64,000 nucleotides of DNA from Thioclava arctica (GCF_040892615.1 NZ_JBFRYC010000014.1:25369-89368); one strand, 5' to 3'; positions 26,402-35,049 are shown, counted from the stretch's first letter. Numbers and translations: made by a program. The notes: generated from the letters alone by a model not told the origin.

Positions 26402-28429
26402 ATGGCTTCAGATCCTGAATTTTCAGAAGAAGAGCTTGTTCAAAAAGCCCATGACGCCTCGGCGCGCCAAGCGAATGATGAAGTCTTGACTGTGTGTGAA
26501 ACGCTTCGTGCAGCCTATCCGAAATCTGCACATGGCTATGGGCTTGCCGCAGTGGCCTTGCGCAGGCTCGGACAAGTAGACGCATCCAACGCAATGGTTT
26601 GGAAATCGGTCAAAGCCATTGGTCTGCGCCCGTGGCACCTTATAACGATGGCCGACACGGCAATGGACTTCAAGGATTGGGACGAGGCCTTACGCCGTTG
26701 GAAAGACCTTCGCATGGCCTTTCCCGCACACCAGAAGGGCTATTTCCGCGCCGCCGTTGCACATCGCGAGATGGGGCAGCTCGAGGACTGTGACAGGCTG
26801 CTGGAAGAAAAGATGTCGCGGATGAAGCCTGAGGCGCCAGACTTTAACCTATGGGCAGACTCTGCCATCGACCGTGGCGAGTGGGAGCTTGCCGCCGACC
26901 GGTTGGAACAAATGCAGAAGGCGTTCCCGAAAGAGCCGAGCGCCTATGTAGCCGGTGCGCGTGTGATGAGCGCGTTTCAGCACGAAAAGAACGCAGCGCA
27001 CGACAGCCAATACGCCGAAAAGCCGCGCTCTTTGATGCAAGAATTTGACGCTCTGTACCGCGAAATGCGCGACATAAGCTTTGGCCTGCAAGACATGATA
27101 GACGCTGCTGGCTGGATCGTGCGCTGCCGCGCTGTCTCGCCGCAAACCAGAGGCGCGCAACGCCTCTTCCAGCTTGCGGAAACGGATAAAAACCTCGCCA
27201 AGGTTCTTGCGGGCGAAACAATTGCGCCGCCCACCTACAGTGCTGATCGTCCGATCAAGCCATTGTTCTTTTTTCCGATAATCACGCAGACAGACAACCT
27301 GACACCGCTGCTGGAGAAAATGGCGCAAGACCCGCGCTTTGAGCCGATCATTTTGTGTTCACGCAACCGGGCCAACGACTACGACGACAGCTACGCGTTT
27401 TTCTCAAAGACCTATTCACATAACCCGCGCATCACGGTCATCGACGGTGGCGCGCATGTTAACGAAAACATCAGCCCCTATGAGCTAGGTGCTGACGTTG
27501 TATTCTTTCACACGCCGTATTCGCACGGGCCGAGCTATCCGTTCTTTTTGTGGGCCGGATTTGTGGCCCGTCACACCCGCGTTGCCCACGTAAACTATGG
27601 CTACTTCCTGCTTACGCTCGAAGGCACGGAAAAGCACATTTATGACAACCCGCAAATTCAAGTCGCTGACATGGTGTTCAGTGAAAGTGATGTGAGCGAC
27701 AGGGTTTTTCGCGCCAGCTTCGGTGATGAGCGGGTGCACAAAACCGGCTACCCTAAATTCGACAGATTCCGCGCCTGCCTCGAGACCGTGCCGTTTGAAG
27801 AGCGCGTAAAAGGCAAAGACAAGCTGGATGTCATTTGGACGCCGCACTGGCAGATGGCGGAAGACCCGACCGGTGGCACGCATACCTCAAACTTCACGCG
27901 CTATGTTGACACCATGCTCAAGCTTTCAGAGCGCGATGATGTAGTTTTGCACGTCCGTCCGCACCCGCTTTTGCGGCCGCGGCTCAAAGTTCTCGGCATG
28001 TATGACTTCGATGAATTTGACGCGATCATGGATACGTTTGAAAAGAACGGTGCTGTTGTCTATCCGGCCAATGAAGGTGTTTCATATGTTGAAGCGCTCA
28101 TGTCGGCTGATGTGCTGATTTCTGATTTCAGCTCTCTCGTGCCCGAGTTTTTCATTACAGAACGCCCGATCATTTTCTGCCGGACAGACGATGTCTGGAA
28201 CAACGGCAAATGGATCGGCCCGTTTGGCAAGACGCTCATCAATGAGGGCTGCTATACCGTCGACTCTGAAAATGAGTTGCTGGCGATGCTCTCAACAATC
28301 GTCGCTGAGCGAAAGCACCCGAAAATGCAAAACATGCAGCGGCTCATTTCCGAGAACAACCTGTTCCCGGAAGGCTCATCATGCGAGCGGATCGCGGATG
28401 TTGTGGCGCAGCGCATCACTGGCGGCTGA
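26402..28429 (+). CDS. TPR-containing CDP-glycerol glycerophosphotransferase-like (TagF/TagB family) protein
   Basis: About 675 residues from the ATG at 26402 (GGTGG upstream; ATG 26378 is an alternative; the frame is open from 26126 but that part overlaps the previous gene). The N-terminal ~200 residues are TPR-like helices (QAHDASARQANDEVL, GLAAVALRRLGQVDASNAM). The C-terminal ~350 residues carry the family motifs TGYPKFDRF, H517-H521 in HVRPHP, and D575 in ISDFSSLVPEFF followed by RPIIFC. TagF/TagB enzymes transfer polyol phosphate from CDP-polyol, mostly for teichoic acids. Here it would decorate or extend a capsule or lipopolysaccharide-type glycan. No membrane segment is seen. Confidence 0.82.
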   Translation: MASDPEFSEEELVQKAHDASARQANDEVLTVCETLRAAYPKSAHGYGLAAVALRRLGQVDASNAMVWKSVKAIGLRPWHLITMADTAMDFKDWDEALRRWKDLRMAFPAHQKGYFRAAVAHREMGQLEDCDRLLEEKMSRMKPEAPDFNLWADSAIDRGEWELAADRLEQMQKAFPKEPSAYVAGARVMSAFQHEKNAAHDSQYAEKPRSLMQEFDALYREMRDISFGLQDMIDAAGWIVRCRAVSPQTRGAQRLFQLAETDKNLAKVLAGETIAPPTYSADRPIKPLFFFPIITQTDNLTPLLEKMAQDPRFEPIILCSRNRANDYDDSYAFFSKTYSHNPRITVIDGGAHVNENISPYELGADVVFFHTPYSHGPSYPFFLWAGFVARHTRVAHVNYGYFLLTLEGTEKHIYDNPQIQVADMVFSESDVSDRVFRASFGDERVHKTGYPKFDRFRACLETVPFEERVKGKDKLDVIWTPHWQMAEDPTGGTHTSNFTRYVDTMLKLSERDDVVLHVRPHPLLRPRLKVLGMYDFDEFDAIMDTFEKNGAVVYPANEGVSYVEALMSADVLISDFSSLVPEFFITERPIIFCRTDDVWNNGKWIGPFGKTLINEGCYTVDSENELLAMLSTIVAERKHPKMQNMQRLISENNLFPEGSSCERIADVVAQRITGG

Positions 28430-28433
28430 CAGC

Positions 28434-28499
28434 GCGGTCAAGCAGCAACCAGCCCGACGTCGTGTACAGCGGCGCGACGGCGTGACCCTGCTGCGCTTT
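28434..28499 (+). terminator. Possible terminator after the polymer cluster
   Basis: Nested complementarity AGCGCGGTCA ... TGACC ... GCGCT, with an inner CGTCG/CGACG pair, followed by TTTT just before the convergent HAD gene stop. The stems are interrupted, so this is only suggestive. Confidence 0.3.
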
Positions 28500-29165
28500 T
28501 CAGCCCGTCAGGAATAGCCGGTTGAATTCCTGATAGTTCGGCACCCGGTAGCTGCAATATGCCTCAAAGTCAGGTTTCAGACATTCTGCGCCGATCCCTA
28601 TCGTCATCAACCCCGCCCCATGCGCCGACCTCACGCCCGGAAGCGCATCTTCGACCGCAAAGGCGTCGCGCGATTCAAGCGCAAGCTGTCGCAGCGCGTC
28701 TTGATAGGGCAAAGGGTCAGGTTTTCCCTTGGCCAGTTCGGCCCCAGACACGACGACCGAAACGCAACGACTCAGCCCTAATTGTTCGAGCGCCTCATGG
28801 ATATGGCGCCGGGGGGAGGATGAACAAACCGCGACCTGCAACCCGGCATCTGCAAGGTGCTGCACGGCCTGTGATGCACCGGGCAGAGGCTGACGCATCA
28901 GCGGCAAAAGGATGTCTGCCTCGGCACCGATCTGATGGGCCAACGCGCCAAGGCGAGACGCACTCAGATCGGGGCCAAGGACATGGTTTAGAAACCCACG
29001 CAGGCCGCGCCCCACGAAAGCGTCGTAAACCGATTGCGCTACCTCAATGCCCAAAGACGCAACAACGCGGCGTTTCGCCAATTCCCATGCGGGTTCTGAC
29101 ACCACCAGCGTGCCGTCCAGATCGAAGATCGCGGCGCGAAACTGCAAAAGGCTTCGAGTTGTCAT
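28500..29165 (-). CDS. HAD-superfamily phosphatase, beta-phosphoglucomutase-like subfamily
   Basis: 221 residues from the ATG at 29165. Motif I FDLDGT (near residue 16) holds the nucleophile and acid Asps, motif II is CSSSPR, motif III is the Lys in GKPDP, and motif IV is VEDALPGVRSA. This is the pattern of HAD-IA sugar phosphate phosphatases or mutases with an alpha-helical cap. The substrate is unknown. It is divergent from an inositol-monophosphatase-family gene 60 bp away and converges with the end of the polymer cluster, so a role in sugar- or polyol-phosphate turnover is plausible. Confidence 0.85.
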   Translation of the reverse strand: MTTRSLLQFRAAIFDLDGTLVVSEPAWELAKRRVVASLGIEVAQSVYDAFVGRGLRGFLNHVLGPDLSASRLGALAHQIGAEADILLPLMRQPLPGASQAVQHLADAGLQVAVCSSSPRRHIHEALEQLGLSRCVSVVVSGAELAKGKPDPLPYQDALRQLALESRDAFAVEDALPGVRSAHGAGLMTIGIGAECLKPDFEAYCSYRVPNYQEFNRLFLTG

Positions 29166-29225
29166 TTCTTGTCCCAAGCCTTGGATGGTAGGGTCTGTTC
29201 AGAAAAGCATTCAAAGGGAAATGCC

Positions 29226-30020
29226 ATGCCGTCCCAAGACCTTGAAACCCGCTATATTGCCGCCCGTGCGATCGCCCAGGAGGTCGGGGAAATGGCGCTG
29301 GACTACTTTCGCAGTTGGGCAGACCTGACGGTTGAGATCAAGGGACATCAGGATTTCGTCTCCGAAGCCGACAAGAACGTCGAACTTGCGGTGCGGGCGA
29401 AATTGGCAAGCGCCTTTCCCGATGATGGCATCGTTGGCGAAGAGGGCGCGGCGGTTCTTGGAACGAGCGGCTACACTTGGGTGATTGATCCCGTGGATGG
29501 CACCACGAATTTTATCAACGGGATTGCGCAATGGTGCGTCATCCTGGCCTGCGTCTTTCAAGGTCAGGTGGTGATCGGGGTCGTGCATGACCCGGTGCAT
29601 AACGAACTGCATCACGCGGTTTTGGGGGGTGGCGCCTTTTGCAACGACCGCGCGATCCGATGTTCGCTCAAAACCAGCCTGCAAGAGGGGTCGTTGGGCG
29701 TGGGCTTTTCCGGTCGCACGCATGGCGACGGCATTCAGCGGCTTGTGGCGCTGTGCAGTGCGGCGGGCACTATGTTTTGGCGCAATGGCTCGGGCGGGCT
29801 GTCGCTGGCTTATGTCGCCTCCGGGCGTATTCTTGGCTATGTAGAAGAGCATATGAACGCGTGGGATTTCATGGCCGGGCATCTGCTTGTTTCAGAAGCC
29901 GGGGGCATTAGAGAGCCTGTCGACATCGAGCATGCGCTTGTACATGGAGGCCGGGTAGTGGTGGCCGGGGCCGGCGTCTATGACGCCACAAAAGCATTGG
30001 CCGAGGCGGCTTTTTCTTAA
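29226..30020 (+). CDS. Inositol monophosphatase-family phosphatase
   Basis: 264 residues from the ATG at 29226 (GGGAA upstream; the frame is open from 29169 without family character). Lithium-sensitive phosphatase motifs are complete: DFVSEADKNVE, VGEEG, DPVDGTTNFINGIAQW (metal-binding Asps) and the C-terminal AWDFMAGHLLVSEAGG. Members hydrolyse inositol-1-phosphate, histidinol phosphate, 3'-phosphoadenosine 5'-phosphate or sugar phosphates; which one applies here cannot be told. The end overlaps the fossil ABC ATPase tail by 4 bp, tail to tail. Confidence 0.88.
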   Translation: MPSQDLETRYIAARAIAQEVGEMALDYFRSWADLTVEIKGHQDFVSEADKNVELAVRAKLASAFPDDGIVGEEGAAVLGTSGYTWVIDPVDGTTNFINGIAQWCVILACVFQGQVVIGVVHDPVHNELHHAVLGGGAFCNDRAIRCSLKTSLQEGSLGVGFSGRTHGDGIQRLVALCSAAGTMFWRNGSGGLSLAYVASGRILGYVEEHMNAWDFMAGHLLVSEAGGIREPVDIEHALVHGGRVVVAGAGVYDATKALAEAAFS

Positions 30021-30181
30021 TCGTTCGAGATCAGAACCGGGCCTGAAACTGCGAATGAAATGGTGACCTCCTCGCCGACTGAGAAGGGGGTGCCCACATC
30101 CTCTGCGGTGGCGAAAGCCGTGCCGAAAGCCGCGGTGACCGTATATTCCATCCGAGTCCCGACATAGGTTGCCTTGGCGAT
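30017..30181 (-). pseudogene. C-terminal fragment (TOBE domain) of an ABC transporter ATPase
   Basis: The last ~54 codons (AKATYVGTRMEYTVTAAFG to VSGPVLISND) have the TOBE-domain pattern of PotA/UgpC-type importer ATPases (A.YLG...EY.V...G and FA..GPVLL). The ATPase core is missing. At about 30181 the sequence changes abruptly to transposase DNA in the same reading frame, so this is a gene cut by a transposon-related deletion. Confidence 0.8.
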
Positions 30182-30490
30182 CAGCAGGTGCAGCGGGCCG
30201 TAAGAACCACGATGGGGATATTCACCGCCAAGGTCTTCTGGTGGCGGCTGAGCGTGTTGAAGTCGGGCACCGCCCCGTCGAGGCCGACCAGCCGTAGCAG
30301 GCTCTCGACAAACCCGGTCGTCTGCCAAAGCGCCATGCCGAACAGCATTTTCATCGAAAGACAGGTCTAAATCGCGGCGGCGCTGGAGCGCTTCATTGTA
30401 GGCCGGCCAGTTCAGGGTCTTGTAGGTCGGGGGGTGTCGGCCTGTTCATGCGACCCAGCTGTCATGCTGGATTCACAAGATGAATCCCCT
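30182..30490 (-). mobile_element. 5' fragment of an IS5-family transposon with internal deletion
   Basis: Minus-strand codons spell TLNWPAYNEALQRRRDLDL, then MKMLFGMALWQTTGFVESLL, RLVGLDGAVPDFNTLSRHQKT and RGSYGPLHLLI, typical of the other IS5-type transposase group. The expected segment between RRRDLDL and MKMLFG (~30 residues) is absent and a C run near 30430 shifts the frame. A probable outer end is the inverted repeat GGATTCA-CAAGA-TGAATCC at 30469-30487. The rest of the element, including catalytic residues, is lost and replaced by the ABC ATPase tail. Confidence 0.75.
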
Positions 30491-30540
30491 CACATGATTT
30501 GTGCAGCAGAGCCGCTGGGTTGGCATGCATCTGGTGCGCC

Positions 30541-31779
30541 TTAGCGCAAGATTTCCCGTCTGCGCACGATCCCAGAGGCAAGCGTCAGCGCGATCGATGC
30601 CAGCACGCACCAACCCGACATCCAGAGCATCTGCGTCGCAAGCCCGATACCCATATCGATCAGAAGACCGCTTAACCCCGGCCCAATCGCGGTCGAAAGA
30701 ACCATCGCGGCAACCACAATCGCTCGAATGCCACCCAGATTTGCGACGCCATAAACCTCGGGCCAAAGGGCTCCCAGCAGCGTCGAGGTAAACCCATTGC
30801 TGATCCCGAGCAGCAGCATGAAGACATAGACCCCCCAAACAGGCGTCACCAGCGCAACCGCCGCAGCGGCCACGGCCAGCGGTGCCAGAAAGAACGGCAA
30901 CAGTTTCAGCGCCCCGATACGGTCCACCAGAAACCCGCATAAAATACCCGAGAAGACGGTCATGATCGACGTAATCGGAAACGCTATCGCAAAAACGCTG
31001 GGGCTATAGCCGCGAAGCTCTATCAGATAGCCTTGCTGGAAAAATATCACGGTCGCGATGTAAGCGGGGGCAAGCGTTCCGGCGAGAAGCAGATAGAGGA
31101 CGGGATCAAAGATCACCTCTTTGCGGGTCCAGTCCCGGGCGGTCCGATGCTGCGCCCTTTGTATGTCATCGGATTGGGGCGTTCGCTCGACCCGCATCAA
31201 CAGATAGATCATCGGGAAGCCCACGATCAGAACAAGAATGGCGCACGCAAACCAAGGCATCCGCCAATTCCCGGTCGCGGCCGTCATAAAAATCACCAGC
31301 GCCGGGAGAAGCGTTGATCCCAATTGCTGCCCCGGGGTAATGAGCGCGATGGCGCGACCGCGATTGGCAGAAAACCAGCGCCCGATTTCCGTAAATGCCG
31401 TTTCGGTCATCATGCCCTGCCCGAAAAGGCGCAGCAAAAACAACGCGAAGCCAAGGATAATGACATTCGGAGCGAGCGCCATCAAAAGGCAGGCCAATGC
31501 CAAGGCAGGCATAGTGAAGCGTATCACCTTCCAGCCAGGCATCACATCAAGGCTGCGCCCAAGCCACAAAAGGGTGACAGCGCTTGATATGGTCGCGATC
31601 ATATACAGACCGCCAAAAGCCCCGCCCGACAGGTTGAAGGTCGCGCGGATATCGTTGCCGAAAAGTCCGATGAAGAATGTCTGACCGAAGGACGAATAAA
31701 ACGTCAGGAGAAACCCGCCCCCCAGCCACCGGGCGTTGTGCATCACAAAGCGGGCAATCTCGCGCAGGGATGAGAGCAT
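30541..31779 (-). CDS. Major facilitator superfamily transporter
   Basis: 412 residues from the ATG at 31779 (a longer frame from 31857 lacks a site). Twelve hydrophobic helices are apparent. A loop 2-3 motif LWLGRSLDVMPGWKVIR resembles the MFS A motif. The central cytoplasmic loop (RVERTPQSDDIQRAQHRTAR) lies between helices 6 and 7. The substrate is unknown; the look is of the monocarboxylate/oxalate-type MFS proteins. It stands alone between the IS fragment and the TRAP operon. Confidence 0.8.
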   Translation of the reverse strand: MLSSLREIARFVMHNARWLGGGFLLTFYSSFGQTFFIGLFGNDIRATFNLSGGAFGGLYMIATISSAVTLLWLGRSLDVMPGWKVIRFTMPALALACLLMALAPNVIILGFALFLLRLFGQGMMTETAFTEIGRWFSANRGRAIALITPGQQLGSTLLPALVIFMTAATGNWRMPWFACAILVLIVGFPMIYLLMRVERTPQSDDIQRAQHRTARDWTRKEVIFDPVLYLLLAGTLAPAYIATVIFFQQGYLIELRGYSPSVFAIAFPITSIMTVFSGILCGFLVDRIGALKLLPFFLAPLAVAAAAVALVTPVWGVYVFMLLLGISNGFTSTLLGALWPEVYGVANLGGIRAIVVAAMVLSTAIGPGLSGLLIDMGIGLATQMLWMSGWCVLASIALTLASGIVRRREILR

Positions 31780-31977
31780 GTTCAACGCCTTATTCCATAG
31801 TCGTGTTATGCAGAAAGGAACCTTGCAGGATGGCAACCCAACGGCCCACACCATCACCCCGCGCGATCAAACACCATCCAAGGGGCGGCATCAATCCGTG
31901 GCAGGGCCAGCGTTCAATCTGAATTGCCAATGCTCTGATATACTGAGGAGAACGGCCTCAAGCTGACGCCTCATGGG

Positions 31978-32012
31978 CAACACCCGGCCACGACATGCGC
32001 GGCCGGGTGTTG
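31978..32012 (-). terminator. Strong hairpin after the TRAP operon
   Basis: Perfect 12-bp stem CAACACCCGGCC / GGCCGGGTGTTG with an 11-nt loop, starting 4 bp after the dctM stop on the minus strand. It lacks a long T tail but is well placed as the operon end. Confidence 0.75.
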
Positions 32013-32016
32013 CGTA

Positions 32017-33342
32017 TCAATGTCCGGTGATGCCGGGGAAGGCGACCAGCAGCCCAACGGCAAACACCTGAATCGCGATGAACGGCAACAGCGAGCGGAA
32101 GATCTCGCCAAGGCTGACATCCTTTGGCGCGACCGACTTGAGGTAGAAGGCGGCGGGCCCGAAGGGTGGCGACAGAAAGCTGACCTGCATATTCATCGCA
32201 AACAGCACGCCAAACCACACCGGGTCATAGCCCAGATCCTTCACGATCGGCACAAAGATCGGCATCGTCAGCAGTGCGATCCCGACCCAGTCCAAAAACA
32301 TACCCAGGAAGAACAGGATCGCCATCATCGTCAGGATCACCACGATTGGCACATCCGACACGCCCTTGAGCAGCGCCGAGACGAAATCAATCCCGCCCAT
32401 CAGGTTGAACACCCCCACCAGCGCAGAGGCCCCAATCCCGATCCACACAATCATCCCGCACGTGCCCAGCGTTTGCAGCGCCGCCCCTTTGAGCATCGCA
32501 AACGTCAACTCACGCCGGATCAGCGTCGAAAGCATCACCCCCGCCACGCCCAGCGCCGAGGCTTCGGTGACGCTGGCGATCCCGCCATAGATCGAGCCCA
32601 GAACAAAGCCGATCACCAGAACCGGCAAGACCAGCCCTTTAAGCAGCTTGAGCTTTTCCGACCACGGGCGGTCATCGGGTTCGGGCATCGGCGCAAGCTC
32701 GGGGTTGAGTTTGACGCGGATAATCACGAACAGCACATAGAATGCCGCCAGCATGAAGCCCGGAATAAAGGCCGAGCTGAACAAATCGCCAATCGAAACA
32801 TTCGCGGTCAGCCCGTAGATGATCAGCACGATCGAGGGCGGCACCATCGTGCCCAGCGACCCGCCCGCACAGATCACGCCAATCGCGAGCTTGCGGTCAT
32901 AGCCCTGCCGGATCATCTGCGGCAGCGCCAGCAGACCCAGCAGCACGATTTCGCCGCCGATAATGCCCGACATCGCCGCGAGGATCACTGAGACGAAAAT
33001 GGTCTGGATAGCCACCGCGCCCCGCATCCGCCCGCCGACCAGTTTCATCGCCTCGAACAGATCGCGCGCGATGCCGGATCGGTCCAGCAGCGCCGCCATC
33101 ATCACGAACATCGGCACCGAGACGAAGACAAAGCTTGAGACGAACGAATAGACCCGGCTGGTAATCAGCGGGACCGCCATCGGCCCGAACCAGCCCAGCG
33201 CGAAGATCAGCGCGACCAGCAGCGTCACGAACGCCAGCGGGATGCCCGTCAGCAACAGCGCGATCAGCAGCACGAACAGCAACACCGTGCCATAGCCGAT
33301 CCCAAGCGCCGACAGATCGAAATGCAAAAGATGTTCGATCAT
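32017..33342 (-). CDS. dctM: TRAP transporter large permease (DctM family)
   Basis: 441 residues with about 12 hydrophobic helices, typical for the 12-TM DctM subunit that does the transport in sodium-driven TRAP systems. Family segments include SIYGGIASVTEASALGV, GGEIVLLGLLALPQM and GSLGTMVPPSIVLIIYG. The start overlaps the dctQ stop (ATGA). With dctQ, dctP, a gluconokinase and a GntR-like LacI regulator it forms a sugar-acid uptake locus, most likely for gluconate. Confidence 0.92.
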   Translation of the reverse strand: MIEHLLHFDLSALGIGYGTVLLFVLLIALLLTGIPLAFVTLLVALIFALGWFGPMAVPLITSRVYSFVSSFVFVSVPMFVMMAALLDRSGIARDLFEAMKLVGGRMRGAVAIQTIFVSVILAAMSGIIGGEIVLLGLLALPQMIRQGYDRKLAIGVICAGGSLGTMVPPSIVLIIYGLTANVSIGDLFSSAFIPGFMLAAFYVLFVIIRVKLNPELAPMPEPDDRPWSEKLKLLKGLVLPVLVIGFVLGSIYGGIASVTEASALGVAGVMLSTLIRRELTFAMLKGAALQTLGTCGMIVWIGIGASALVGVFNLMGGIDFVSALLKGVSDVPIVVILTMMAILFFLGMFLDWVGIALLTMPIFVPIVKDLGYDPVWFGVLFAMNMQVSFLSPPFGPAAFYLKSVAPKDVSLGEIFRSLLPFIAIQVFAVGLLVAFPGITGH

Positions 33343-33935
33343 TTGGCGGCCCCTTTGCTGGGCGTGCCGCGCAGATAGCGCACCGCCATGATCAAGAATT
33401 GCACCACCATCAGGCAGAGCACGACGAACAGGAATATCTTGAGCAAAGCCGGGAAGATCGGGTCCCAGGCACTGCCCGAGGTTTCAAAATGAATGCCTCC
33501 GCCGGGGCGAATGACTGCCTTGGTGACCATCCCGAAAGCGGCCCAGGCAAAGAAGCCGGCAGCGAACAGGCAGACCAGCGAGATCACCGCATCAAGGATG
33601 CGTTTCGCGCGCCCGGTCACCAGATCGTAGATCAGCACGACGCGGATATGGCTGTTGCGCACCACGCAATATAAACCGCCATAAACAAAGGCCATCGCAC
33701 AGAGAAAAATCGTGGTTTCATGCGCCCAGATCGTCGGGCTGTCGAAACCATAGCGCAGCACCACCTCGTTGAGCAGGATCAGCGCGGAGGCGATGATACC
33801 GATCGCAAAGACGATCCCGAACGCGTCGATCGCGCGGCCCAAAAAGCCTGTTTCGGGGATCGCACCGTGTTCGGCGTCAACTTGTGTGGGTTCGGGCGCG
33901 TGTGGCGCGCCCTCGTTCGGGTCGGGCTTGGACAT
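33339..33935 (-). CDS. dctQ: TRAP transporter small permease (DctQ family)
   Basis: 198 residues with four membrane helices after a ~35-residue acidic, proline-containing N-terminal tail. DctQ pairs with DctM and helps dock the binding protein. The helix 2-3 region (YGFDSPTIWAHETTIFLCAMAFVYG) is typical. It lies between dctP, from which it is separated by a hairpin, and dctM, which it overlaps by 4 bp. Confidence 0.88.
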   Translation of the reverse strand: MSKPDPNEGAPHAPEPTQVDAEHGAIPETGFLGRAIDAFGIVFAIGIIASALILLNEVVLRYGFDSPTIWAHETTIFLCAMAFVYGGLYCVVRNSHIRVVLIYDLVTGRAKRILDAVISLVCLFAAGFFAWAAFGMVTKAVIRPGGGIHFETSGSAWDPIFPALLKIFLFVVLCLMVVQFLIMAVRYLRGTPSKGAAK

Positions 33936-33967
33936 GGGGGAACCGCTGATGTCGGGAAAATGGAGGT

Positions 33968-33996
33968 GGGCAGGGCCGCCACTGGCAGCCCCGCCC
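33968..33996 (-). terminator. Attenuator-like hairpin between dctP and dctQ
   Basis: On the minus strand GGGCGGGGC pairs with GCCCTGCCC (one G-T pair, ~11-nt loop), followed within ~10 bases by ATTTTCC. Its place directly after the binding-protein gene suggests partial termination, giving more DctP than permease. Confidence 0.6.
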
Positions 33997-34005
33997 GCGT
34001 TCAGA

Positions 34006-35025
34006 TCAAAGCAGGTTGTTCTGCTTGAGATACGCGGTCAGCACGTCATAGACATGCTGGGCCTTGTCCGATTTCTTCGCGACTTTTTCCCACTGGGTGA
34101 TCGCGATGCGGCGGAATTTGGCGCGCTCTTCGTCCGACCAGTTGTGGATATGGATCTTGCCGCCAGCTTCGGCTGCAGCCACCGCCTTTTTGTCGGCTGC
34201 GGCCAGATCGTTCACCTCGGTCGTCGCGAATGTCTTGACCGAATCCTCAAAGGCTTTTTGCAGCTCGGGCGACAGGCTGTCCCATTCTTTCTTGTTCATC
34301 GCGACGCCCACCAACGGCATCGAGTGGAACCCCGGATAGACCGGATTGGGCGCGATGTCGTTCAGGCCCTGCGCCTGATTGGTCGAGAACACGGTATAGT
34401 CGGCCGCGTCGATCACGCCCTTGTCGAGCGCTGTATAAACCTCGGATCCGGGCAGGTTCACCGGGGCGGCACCCGCGGCTGCAAACACGTCTTGCACCAG
34501 ACCTTCGGGGGCGCGCATCTTAAGGCCCTTGAGATCGGCCACGCCATCCAGCGGCACTTTCGAGACCAGCGATTCAAGCCCCGTCGTGGTTGAACCGACA
34601 TAGTGCACCCCATAGGGTTCGAACAGATCATTGGCGAGCTGCTGACCGCCGCCATTGTTCATGAAATCGAGCAATTGATCGGTGCTCGACCATGCACCAA
34701 CCGGGTTGCCAAGCAACGAAAATGCCGGGTCCTTGCCTGCGAAATACGAGATGTCGGTGACGATACCGTCGATGATGCCCGCGCCCGTCGCGTCGAGCGT
34801 CTCGTTATGCTCGACGACCGAGCCCACCGGCATCATCTCGATCTGGATCTGGTCGCCAGTCAGCTTGGCGAGGTTTTTCGTCCAGTTTTGCTGCAAGATA
34901 AAGTTCGGATTGCCCGCAGGGTCCGAGCTTTGGAACTTGTATTTGTGCACCTCGGCTTGCGCGGTGCTCGCCAGTGCCAGCGATGCTACGGTGGCCAGCG
35001 CGATATTGCGGATGGTGTTCGTCAT
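34006..35025 (-). CDS. dctP: TRAP transporter solute-binding protein (DctP family)
   Basis: 339 residues with a clean signal peptide ending STAQA. Periplasmic receptor of the TRAP system. The LKGLKMRAPEG segment carries the conserved Arg that binds the substrate's carboxylate, followed by ALDKGVIDAADYTVFS, the usual hinge region. Substrate is inferred from its neighbours: gluconokinase and a gluconate-type regulator point to gluconate or a related sugar acid. Confidence 0.9.
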   Translation of the reverse strand: MTNTIRNIALATVASLALASTAQAEVHKYKFQSSDPAGNPNFILQQNWTKNLAKLTGDQIQIEMMPVGSVVEHNETLDATGAGIIDGIVTDISYFAGKDPAFSLLGNPVGAWSSTDQLLDFMNNGGGQQLANDLFEPYGVHYVGSTTTGLESLVSKVPLDGVADLKGLKMRAPEGLVQDVFAAAGAAPVNLPGSEVYTALDKGVIDAADYTVFSTNQAQGLNDIAPNPVYPGFHSMPLVGVAMNKKEWDSLSPELQKAFEDSVKTFATTEVNDLAAADKKAVAAAEAGGKIHIHNWSDEERAKFRRIAITQWEKVAKKSDKAQHVYDVLTAYLKQNNLL

Positions 35026-35049
35026 GGTGTCCTCCCTTAAACGACGAAG

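Noticed and set aside
19439..28429. Phosphonate biosynthesis as an explanation for the dehydrogenase and LicC-like pair
   Set aside because: No phosphoenolpyruvate mutase or phosphonopyruvate decarboxylase is present in the window, so the defining step is missing.
32020..32991. 323-codon plus-strand frame
   Set aside because: Antisense to dctM; His/Gln/Arg-rich with no fold.
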